DNA of 49,926 nt, taken from positions 1 to 49,926 of the forward strand of contig JANYJJ010000099.1 of NCBI GenBank assembly GCA_025358485.1, in the 5' to 3' direction. Shown piece by piece: positions 34,572 through 45,200 of this stretch (position 1 is the first letter of the stretch; each line of letters opens with the position of its first letter). The position numbers were made by a program, and so were the translations under genes. The DNA is from Burkholderiales bacterium (lineage in GTDB: Bacteria; Pseudomonadota; Gammaproteobacteria; Burkholderiales; Burkholderiaceae_C). The notes beneath the pieces are model-generated. The model did no database searches, was not told the origin of the DNA, and worked only from the letters and a program-made list of their open reading frames with translations.

Positions 34572-36242
34572 ATGATTTACGCCTCTATTTTTCGCTGCTC
34601 ACGCGCGGCGGTGGTCACGCTTTTGCTGACCACCGCTGCACTCACTTGCGCGCAAGCGCAGACGGCGACCACGCCACCAGCTGCCGATTCCGTTCCCATT
34701 GACGTGATGGAGTTTTTGGTGGACGGCAACACCGTGCTGTCGGCAGTGGCCATTGAGGCTGCCGTCACGCCCTTCCTGGGCTCCAAGCGCAGCGTGGCCG
34801 ACTTGGATGCTGCGCGTGCCGCTTTGGAGCGCGCCTATCAAACAGCGGGCTACCTCACGGTGTTTGTAGACCTTCCGGTGCAAAAAGTTGACGACGGCGT
34901 CGTGCGGTTGACTGTGCTGGAAGGCCGCATCGCCCGCACCAGCGTGACCGGGTCGCGCTACTACTCGCAGGGCTACATCCGCGAGAAAGTGCCGTCGTTC
35001 ACCGAAGGCAGCGTGCCCAATTTCACGGTAGCGCAAACCGAGCTGGCCTTGGTCAACCGCACCGAGCAACGGCGGGTGCAGCCGGTGTTGAAGGCGGGTA
35101 AAGAGCCCGGCACGGTGGAGGTGGAATTGAAGGTGGCCGACCAATTGCCCATTTCAGGCACGGTGGAGTTGAACAACCAACACGCTGTTGATACCGACCC
35201 TTGGCGCGTGCAAGCCACGCTGCGTTACGACAACTTGTTTCAGCGCGACCACGGCTTGTCGCTGACCGCCACGGTGGCCCCACGCAAGCCGTCGCAAGCC
35301 ACTTCCTTGGTTTTGAACTACAGCGTGCCGCAAGACAACGGCCACACCCTCATTGGCTATGCCGTCAGCTCCAACAGCGAAGTCCAAACCTTGGGCGGCA
35401 CCAGCGTGCTGGGCAACGGCACCACCTTGGGTTTGCGCTACGCAATTCCCTTCACCGGTCGCAGCAACAGCAGTGGCTTCCATTCGCTGACGCTCGGCGT
35501 GGACTACAAAGACCTGAGCGAAAAAGTGCTGTTCGGCGGCGACACCATCAGCACGCCCTTGCGCTACTTGCCGTTCCAGGCGGCCTACAGCGGCAACTGG
35601 AGCGCGCTCTTGGGTGTCAAGGACTCGCAAACGTCTGTCACTGCCACAGCAATTGCGGCGTCGCGTTCACTGCTCAAGCGCAGCGTCACCTGTCCAGGCA
35701 GCACCGATCCGGTGGATCAATTCGCTTGCAAACGGTTCGGTGCAGACGGCAGTTTTGCTTCGTTGCGTCTGGGTGGCCGCCACACCCAAGCGGTGGGGCC
35801 GGTGCAAGTGGGCCTGCGCTTTGCCAGCCAAGTGGCCACAGCCCAACTGGCCAGCAGCGAGCAGTTTTCTATCGGCGGGGCCGACACCGTGCGCGGCTAC
35901 TTGGAAGGCGAAGCCTCCGGCGACCAAGGCGTGGCGGGCTCGGTGGAAGTTCGTTCGCCCAACTTGGCGCGCTCAGTTAACTCACTTTGGAGCACTAGCA
36001 CCGACGCGGTGTTGAGCGACGTCACCTTTTTTGCGTTTGGCGATGTGGGCCGCACCCAAATTACACAGCCGCTGGCGGGGCAGGCCTCACGCACCTGGCT
36101 GATTGGCACCGGCGCAGGCTTGAGCTTGGTGGGCCGCCCTGGCTGGAACCTGGGCCTGGAATGGGCGCAAGCCAGAAAGCCTGGCTCTGCCACCCAGAGC
36201 GGTGATTCGCGTTTCCACATTCGGCTTGGCCTGAAATATTGA
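34572..36242 (+). CDS. Two-partner secretion outer-membrane transporter TpsB (ShlB/FhaC family)
   Basis: This 556-residue protein has a signal peptide ending near CAQAQ. POTRA-like segments follow at about residues 45-205 (VMEFLVDGNTVLSAVAIEAA, TVLEGRIARTSVTGSRYYS). The rest forms a 16-strand beta-barrel, with the L6-loop motif VRGY (Val440-Tyr443, in the form FSIGGADTVRGYLEGE) and a C-terminal aromatic strand ending LGLKY. TpsB proteins export one TpsA partner across the outer membrane. The tpsA frame begins four bases after the stop, so cotranscription is expected. Length and motifs match the family. Confidence 0.95.
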   Translation: MIYASIFRCSRAAVVTLLLTTAALTCAQAQTATTPPAADSVPIDVMEFLVDGNTVLSAVAIEAAVTPFLGSKRSVADLDAARAALERAYQTAGYLTVFVDLPVQKVDDGVVRLTVLEGRIARTSVTGSRYYSQGYIREKVPSFTEGSVPNFTVAQTELALVNRTEQRRVQPVLKAGKEPGTVEVELKVADQLPISGTVELNNQHAVDTDPWRVQATLRYDNLFQRDHGLSLTATVAPRKPSQATSLVLNYSVPQDNGHTLIGYAVSSNSEVQTLGGTSVLGNGTTLGLRYAIPFTGRSNSSGFHSLTLGVDYKDLSEKVLFGGDTISTPLRYLPFQAAYSGNWSALLGVKDSQTSVTATAIAASRSLLKRSVTCPGSTDPVDQFACKRFGADGSFASLRLGGRHTQAVGPVQVGLRFASQVATAQLASSEQFSIGGADTVRGYLEGEASGDQGVAGSVEVRSPNLARSVNSLWSTSTDAVLSDVTFFAFGDVGRTQITQPLAGQASRTWLIGTGAGLSLVGRPGWNLGLEWAQARKPGSATQSGDSRFHIRLGLKY

Positions 36243-36246
36243 CCTC

Positions 36247-39200
36247 ATGAACGCACCTTTGAATTCGGCCGAACCGCGAACAGAAGTGTTGCCAGAGCAC
36301 TTGCTCGGCATGAGAAAAAGACCGTTCGGGCTGAGGTATCGAAGTCCTGCGCCGGCACTTCGATACCTCAGTGCGAACGGGGTGAGGATGTTTGCGAGCG
36401 CGGCACACCGCCGGGTCATCGCGTTGTTTATGGTTGATGCAGCCAACCACTTCGCGCTCAGGCCACTGGTGCTGGCTTTATCGGCCGCATTGCCAGTTTT
36501 GGCTGCGCAGTCGGCCCGCGCCCAAACTGCGCCGCGCCTGCCCGCAGTGCCCAGCACTGCGCTGCCCAAACCCGCCGTGGGCTGGTTGGTGAACGGCAAG
36601 GCCGGTGACTCGGCCTACAACGTGGGCGGCAGTGCCACCAACCCCGTGGGCACGGTGACGCAAAACATTCCGCGCGCCATCTACCAATGGGACAGCTTTG
36701 ATGTGGGCGTAGACAGCAGCATGACGTTCAGCTTCAAAACGCCCGACGGCGCGGCGCTGAACCGGGTGCTGGGCACGGCGTCGCCCAGCCAGATTTTGGG
36801 ACGCCTGAGTTCCACCGTAGCAGGTGCCAACGGGTCGCGGGTCACAGGTGGCACGTTGCTGCTCATCAACCAAAACGGCATTTTGTTCGGGCCGAAGTCG
36901 CAGGTGAACACGGGTGCCTTGATTGCGTCCACCTTGAACGTGGGCAACGACGACTTTCTGAGTGGCTTTGCGTCAACCTTGGACGCGGCCTTGCCCACCT
37001 ACACCTACGAAGGCGGCCCGTCGCTGTACGCCGACCCGAAAGCATTCAACTTTGTGCGGGTCGAGCAAGGCGCACAAATATCAACTGCCGATGGCGGTCA
37101 GGTTTTTTTGTTTGCGCAAACCGTGGACAACGCCGGTGCCATTCGCACCCCTGGCGGGCAAACCGTGTTGGCTGGTGGCACTCAGGTTTTTTTGAACAGC
37201 CCCATCAACGAAAAGCTGTACGCGTCAGAGCTCAACGTGAACACCCCCGCCACGCGCGGCTTGCTGGTGGAAGTCAATGGTGCACTCGGCCGCGTGGGCA
37301 ACACCGGCAGCATCGAGGTGCCGCGTGGCAACGCCAGCTTGGTGGGCATGGCGGTGAACCAGTCAGGGCGCATATCCGCCACCACCAGCGTGTCTGAAAA
37401 CGGCTCGATATTTTTGCTGGCGCGCAGCGAGGTTACGGCCGCGGACGCAGGCTTTGCGCTGTTCAAGCGCGCGGCTGTCGGCGGCGTGTTGACTTTGGGT
37501 GCCAACAGCAAGTTGGAGATCACGCCCGATGCCATGCCAGACGCGAAGGACGCGGCCGCCACCGCCACGGCCACCACGCCGTTCACCGCGTCGCGGGTGG
37601 AGCTGTCGGGCCGTCAGATTGAACTGCAAAGCGGTGCCAGCATCACCGCACCGGGCGGCATCGTGAATGCGCGAGCCGAATCAGCGCCTGTCTACGTGAC
37701 CAGAAATTCACCGGACACGTTTGCCAACGGTGAATTCAGTCTGGCTGACAGCGGCGCGCGTTTGACCATGGCGCCGGGGGCGTCCATCAACGTGGCTGGC
37801 ACCACCGCCGCGCAGGTGTCTGCCGCGCGCAACTTCGTGACCACCGAGCTGCTGGGTGCCAACGATTTGAAAGACGCGCCGCTGCAACGCGACGGCCCGC
37901 TGTACCGCAGCCGCATCACCTTTGACCTGCGCAAAGCAGTGCCTATCCTCGGTGACACCAGCGCATATTCGGCAAGCATTGCGCGCACCGCCGAAGAAAA
38001 AATGGCGGTGGGCGGCACGGTGAACCTCACCGCAGCCGGTGCGGTGGTGTTAGGCGCCGCATCAAAAATTGATGTGTCGGGTGGCACGCTCACCTACCTG
38101 TCAGCGCAGGTGCAGCCCTCCACCTTCATTGCGTCCAACGGCGCGCGCTTCAGTCCCAACGACGCACCAGCCGACATCCGATACCTGGGTGTGGTGGGCA
38201 ACGACAAGGGCCAAATTGACCGCTGGGGCCGGGTGACGCAGTTCGGTGCCACGCCGACGCGTTTAGAGCCGGGCTACGTAGAAGGCAAAGACGCGGGCAG
38301 CTTCAAAGTCAACGCGCCCTTGGCGTTGTTGGGTGGTGTCATTCAAGCAAGTGCCGCGATGGGCGAACGCCAGCAGGCAGGCACCGATGCGGCGGCAAAA
38401 AACGGCGTGTTGGAGTTGGGTGCACGCCTGTCGAGCGGCAGCGTGTACGGGAGTTTCTTGGATGCATCGGGCGTGCTGCGTGATGTTTCAGTCACCGCGC
38501 AAACGCGCGCGATCAACACCGACCTGTTGCGTGCCACCAGCGACGCGGCGCTGCCCGACAGCAGTTTCATCGCGGCGGCAACCCTCAGCCAAAGCGGCGC
38601 GGGCGCGGTGCGCATCACGTCTTACGGCGCGGTGACGGTGGAAGATGCCGCGAATTTGAACTTGCCGCACAAAGGCAGTTTAGAAATCAACGCCGCTGGT
38701 GCAGGCGGCGTGAGCTTGGGCGGCAACATCACCGCGCGTGGCGGCTCGGTGCTGGTCAGAAGCGCAGACCTGGCTTCGCCGTCGGTTCCCAGTGGCGGTG
38801 TGGTTTTGAAAGCCGGGCAACGCATTGATGTGTCGGGTGACTTCGTCAATCAAAGCCTCGACGGCGTGCGTGTGGGCAGCGCGGTGGCGGGTGGCGCGGT
38901 GCAACTCGCGTCGGCACACGGGCTCGACTTGCAGGACGGCAGCGCCATTGATGTTTCGGGCGGTGCCACGGTCAACACTAGCGGCAGCGTGGCGGGCACC
39001 AACGCTGGCAGCATCACGCTGACCAGTGAAACCGGCCGCACCGTGGCATCGGCCGAAGCGGCGGTGGCGCGCACGCACATCGGTGCGGCACTGCGCGGCA
39101 TGTCGTCGGCAGGTGGCGGCAGCCTGACCTTGCGCGCCGCAGAAATAGACATACGTGAGCAGCTGGCTTTGGGTCCACGCCCGCCCATACGTGACGGCCT

Positions 39201-42200
39201 CGAGCTGGGTTCGCTGGTGGTGGACGACGACTTGTTCCGTCAAGGCGGCTTCACGAATTTCGCCGTTGAAGGTGCGCGCCGCCTGACGGTTGACCCGGGG
39301 GTGCGCATTGCACCGCAGGCCAGCCGCTGGGTAATTGGCGCAACCTCGCGTTTGGCCCCGAGTGGGTCTGCGCTGGCGAGCGTGTTGACCGAAAGTGTTT
39401 TGGAAGAAGGCCAACGCAATGCGGCCAGCGTTGCCTTGTCGTCACGCGGTTTGGTCAGCAGACAGAACGGTGGTGATTTGAGTTTGGGTGCCGGGGCGCT
39501 GATCCAAACCGATGCTGGCGGCAACGTGAGCCTGGTGGCAGGGCGCAGCCTGGTGCTGGATGCCGCCAGCAAAGTGCTGGCACCCGGCGGCAAAGTGAAC
39601 TTGGAGCTGACTCGCAACTTGGCTTTGGACGACACGCCGGACGCTCCTTCGTTTGAGATTCGCAGCGGTGTGCTGATAGACGCGTCGGGCAAAACCGTGC
39701 TGCAACCGCCGTCGAACAACCTGCGACAAGGGCGCGTCTTTGACGGTGGCTCCATCAACTTGAACGTGGCCGGGGGCAGTGTGAAATCGGCGCGACTCGC
39801 AGCCATCGAACTGGCACCCACCGCCAGCTTGAAGGCGGACGGTGCCAGTGACGTGTTGGACGTGAGTGTGCGCACCAACGCTGGTGTAGTGACCCGACGC
39901 ACCGAGGTGAACAGCGCGGGCGGTGCCATCAGCATTGCAGCCAGCGTGGGTGGCGCGCGTTTGGCGGGTGGTCTGAGCGCAAAAAGCGGTGGCGGCACGG
40001 CCAGTGGCGGCAGCTTTTCACTCACAGGCGGGGCACGCTCGTATCCACAGGACGTGATCCCGATGTTGGACAGCGAAGGCGTTGCAGTTTTCGGTCAACC
40101 GCTGTTGTTTGTGCCAGGCAGTGCGGTGCCGATTGGTGTGGCGGCGATTGCTGCGCAAAGCATCAACAACGGTCAGTTTGCCGATGTGAGTTTGAACAGC
40201 ACAGAGCGCATTGACTTCAACAACAACGTGACGCTGAACGCCTCACGCTCAGTGAGTTTGAACACCGCGCTGCTGCGTGCCAACGCTGGTGTCAACCCGA
40301 GTGCCAACACGAGTGCCAACCTGCGCATCAACGCACCCGGCAGCGTGACCGTGGGCGCACTGCAAGCCTCGGACGCTCTAGCGTCGCAGCCAGCGTTGCC
40401 GCCCCTGCGCCCAGTGGCTGCCAATTTGCTAATTGACAGCGGCATGGTCACGTTCAACGGCAACACCGAGCTGCTTCAATTCGCCAACCTGGATGTGCGC
40501 GCCACCGACAGCGTGCGTTTTGCTGCGTTGGGCGGAACCGGTGTTGCCAAAACCGGTTCGCTCAAAACCACTGGCAACGTGAGCTTCACCGCGCCGCAAA
40601 CCACCGTGACCACCGCCACCGACTTCACGGTCTATGCCTTGGGCAAAACCGTGAGCTTCCTCGGCGGCGACACCACCAGCGCCAGCGTGCCGTCGGCGGC
40701 GGGCAGCCTTACCGTGAATGCCGCCACCATTGCGCAAAACGGCGTGGTGCGTGTGCCGTTTGGCCGTGTGACCTTCAACGCCACCGAAGCTGTGAATTTG
40801 GGAGCCAACAGCCTGACCTCGGCGTCGGGCGACGGCATGACGGTGCCTTTTGGCAGCGCCTTGGGCACGGCTGGTTGGCAGTTTGATGGCAGGGCGATTG
40901 ACGCGCCCGCAGAAAAGCTCATTGCCTTGAATGCGCCGGGCCAAGCGGTCACCGCACAGGCAGGCTCCAAGCTCGGCTTGGCAGGCGGCGGCAACCTGGT
41001 GGCACTGGATTTTGTGGCGGGCCCCGGCGGATCAAAAGACGTGTTCACCGGCTCGTTAGATGGCTCGTTTGCCGTGCTTCCGGGCGTGCGCAACTTTGCC
41101 CCGACCGACGCCAATATTGCGCAGCTGGCCAGCGGCGCGGGCGCAGCTGCTGCGGTCACCGGTCAACAAATCACCTTGGGCGCAGGCAGCCAACTGCCCG
41201 CCGACACCTATGCAGTGTTGCCTGCACGTTATGCCCTGTTGCCCGGCGCATTTTTGATCACGCCCAGCACCAACAAAGCGCCAGTCGACGCGGCCTACAC
41301 CGTGCTGCGACCCGACGGTGCGCAGGTGGTGGCCGGTCAACGCGGCAGCGCAGGCACCACCATCCGTGACCCGCTGGCCACCGCTTACGTGGTGCGCACC
41401 TCAGCGCAAGCTCAGCAACTGAGCGAAGTACGCTCGCAGTCGGCAGACAGCTACTTTGCACAGCGCGCCGAATTTGCAGGCAACGCCGTGCCGCGTTTGC
41501 CGCAAGACGCCGGCTCGTTGCGGGTGGCGGCCAACCGCCTGACGCTGGACGGCGGCATTGACTTTGCCCGCGCCGCCGCCCTTGCCTTGGGCCGCGCTGC
41601 GCGCGGCGGTGAGGTCGATTTGGCGGCCAATCGCATCGTGGTGGCAGATGCTTCGGCAGCCACGGCCAGCGCTGCCCCGGGCACTTTGGTGCTGACGCCT
41701 GAGCAAATCAACAAAACCGGTGCCAGCAGCGTGGTGCTGGGTGGTTATCGGACGTCTGCCGATGACAGCACCGGCACCAGCGCAACTGACAACGCGCGCG
41801 CACTCACCGTCACCGCCACCGAGGTGTTGATTGCCAACGCTGCGGTGGCCATTTCTGTGGCGGACTTGGTGGTGGCAGCCACCGACCGCGTGACGGTCAG
41901 CCCGCGCGGCAGCATCAACGCCAGCTCGCAGGCAGCGGCTGCCGAAGCTTTGCGCACCGTCGGCGATGGCGCGTTGCTGCGCGTCAGCGCAGACGCCACA
42001 GCCACCGTCACGCGCACCGGTGCGCCGTTGGTCAAAGGTGAATTGGTTTTGGGTGCAGGGGCGGTGTTGGCGGCAGGCGGAATCACCGCAGAGTCAACCG
42101 CACGAACCAAGATTGCGGCCGATACGTCACTGCAGGCCAGCGCCATCACGCTGGGCGCGCCGCGCATTGCCTTGGGCACGCCCGGTGCCGCCAGCGCGGC

Positions 42201-45200
42201 CGCGGGTGCGCCTTTGCTCGGCAATGACACCTTGCTGATCGGCCCGGGCCTGGCCAGCCAGTTTTCCTCAGCCGATGCCCTGGGCTTGCGCAGCTTCAGT
42301 GGTGTTGATGTGTACGGCCCTGCCACCTTGGGCGCACCGGGGTTGCGGGCTTTGACCTTGGACACCGGAGCCATTGCCGTTTGGGGCAACGCGGCTGAGT
42401 TCAATGTGCAAGCGGGAGGCGTGCGCTTGGTCAACACCAGCGGCGCGTCGGTCACCAGTGCGGCCGCACCCACGGCGAACGCACGCATGGTGGTCAAGGC
42501 CACCGGCAATGGCAACGGCAGTGTTAACGGAGGCAGTGGTAGCGGTAACGGTAACGGCAGTGGCAGTGGCAGCGGTGAGCTGGGCTTTGGCCCAGGCGCG
42601 GTGGCCTTGCAAGGCGTTGCAGATGTTCGCTTCGAAGCCCGCCAAGCGGCGGTGTTTGAGAACAAAACCAATTTGCAAACCAGCGGCAACCTGACCATCG
42701 CCGCGCCGCGCGTGGGGGTGCAAGGCGCTGCCGATGCGACGGCCACGGCAGCGGGTTTGCTGCGCGTGGAGTCGTTCAACAACCCAGCGGTGGCGGTGGT
42801 TGCCCAATCTTTCAACAGCGGGGCCAGCTTGGCACTGAAAGGTGCTCGCGTTGAACAGGCCGGCACGATCGCTTTGCCGTCGGGCAGGTTGGAAATTACG
42901 GCCACTGGGACTGGAAACGGGACTGGCACTGGCACCGGCACCAGCACCAGCACCAGCACCAGCACGGGCACTGGAATAGGCAACAGCGGCAGCGGTGTCG
43001 AGTTCGCCAGCGGCTCCAAAACCTTGCTCGCAGGCCGCAGCAGCTTTTTTGACAGCGTTGAAGTCACCACCCCAGGCGGCGATCTGAAAGTTGATGCAGG
43101 CGTGGGCAACATCGTCATTGGCAACGGCGTGATTGATGTCTCAGCCAGCGGTGCGCAGGCGCGTGCGGGCCGCATGGAATTTGTTGCCAAAACCGGCTCG
43201 GTTGAAATTGGCGGCTCGTTGTTGGCGCGCTCTGTGGCGCAGGTCAACACCGTGGGTGCCTTGGGTGCCAACAGCGCACTGGGCGGCAAGCTCAGCATCG
43301 ACAGCGCCAGCGCGGTGAACCTCACCAATTTGGCCACCACGCTGAACCGCGAGGCCGACGCCACCAACGACAACTTCGCCTCCAGCTTGGTGCTGCGCAA
43401 CCGGGTGGGCAACCAAGCTTTGAGCGCGGGCAGCGTGCTCAGCGCCAGCACGCTGGACGTGTCGGCCGACGCCGGTTCCATCGTTGTGGCGGGCACGCTG
43501 AACGCATCGGGCGCGCAAGGCGGCAGCATCAATTTGGCGGCCCGCGACAACTTGGCGGTTGCTGCTGGCGCGCAGCTTTTGGCGGTTGCGCAAGACGCGC
43601 GCGGCAACGGCGGTCAAGTGCGTTTGAACAGCCGCGACGGCAGAATTTCGGTGGGCGACGCCACGGTAGACACCACGGCGGTGGGCGCGTCATTGACAGA
43701 CAAATTGGTGCCCGCCCGCAACGGCAACCTCAGCCTGAGCGCCACACGCGTCGGTGCTGCCGCAGCCACCGCTGCGGGCACCGAGGTGCAGCTTGACCTG
43801 CTGCGCGGCAACTACAAAGGCGTAGGCCGCATTGATGTGGAAGCCGTCAAGGTTTACAACTATGCGGGCAACGTGACGGTGGGCGGCACGGCACCCAGCT
43901 CGGCAACCGCACTGCCCACTGCCACCATCGCCGCGCACAACGCCAGCTTCGCCGGCACCAACGGCGCGCAGGCCGACACCATCCTGAGCCGCTTGGCAGG
44001 CACCGCCAGCAACAACGCCGACTTGCGCGGCCTGCTGCATTTGCGCTCGGGCGTGGAAATTCGCAGCGCAGGCGACATCGTCGTCACCGGTGACAGCGCC
44101 AACAGCGGCTGGAACCTCACGCCCTTCGCTGCCAACGGCACGGTAAGCCGACCCGGCGGTGAGGCCATGAACCTCACACTGCGCGCGGCTGGCAACTTGA
44201 ACGTGCAAGCCAGCATCAGCGACGGCTTTCGCGCGGGTGGCAGCACAGCGCCGACCACGGCTGCCGCAGCCTCACGCATCCTGCCCGAATCGACCATCGT
44301 TGCCGGGGTGGGAAGTGCATTGCAACTGGTCGGTGGCGCTGACTTGGCCGCCGCGTCCAGGCTGGCCACAGTGGCGTCGGACACCAAGGGCGATGTGGTG
44401 ATAGGCCGCGCAGGTTCTGGCACGAGCACCGATGTGATTGTGCGAACCACCACGGGCAAGCTCGATATCGCGGCCGGCCGTGACGTGAAGTTATTGAATG
44501 GTCAGGCGGTGGCTTACACCACGGGGGCACCCATAGCGGTGTCTGATTTGACGGGCTGGGTGCGGCCTGTTTCCACCGCGAACAGGTATGCGGTGGTCAG
44601 TGGCAGCACGGTGCAGTCCACGATGTTGAACGGCAGCGGGACGGTGACGGTGTCCGCAGCGCGTGACGTGGTCGGAGCCAACGCTGCCCTGCCGCAATAT
44701 GGCTCTAACTGGTGGTGGCGCGGTGAGAGTGCGAGCGACACGCTCGTTGTGTCTTGGTGGTCAAGGTACGACAAATTCAAGCAAGGCTTCGGCAGCTTGA
44801 GTGGGGGTGATGTGATCGTGAACGCGGGGCGAGACGCAGTGGACGTTCAAGCAGCTGCGGGTTCAAGCGGCTTTATCGTCCCAGCGAAGAACCTTGCCAA
44901 GACGGACGTTGGTGCAACCCCCCCGGAACCCTCCGTCAATCGCTTCGGAGCCGGTGGCGTGAATATCAGTGCGCTTCGCGATGTGTTGGGTGGCGTCGCG
45001 ATCGCGACGGGGCCCAGGGTTGATGTTGCGGCGGGCAGCAGTGTCAAAGCAGGAAGCACGGTTGGCGGTTTGAACAGCAATTTGCAAGTGCTCTACGGCA
45101 ATTCCGCTGTGAGCGTCGTGTCCAGACGTGATCTGACTGTCGGGCGGGTCACATCTCAGGCGCTTCTTGCGCCCACCCGCCAGTTCAATCTGAATACAAA

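Noticed and set aside
41745-43607. Minus-strand open frame of 620 codons
   Set aside because: It is antisense to tpsA, its product is Ala/Pro/Ser/Thr-rich low complexity, and it exists because of the regular GC-rich codon pattern of the repeats.
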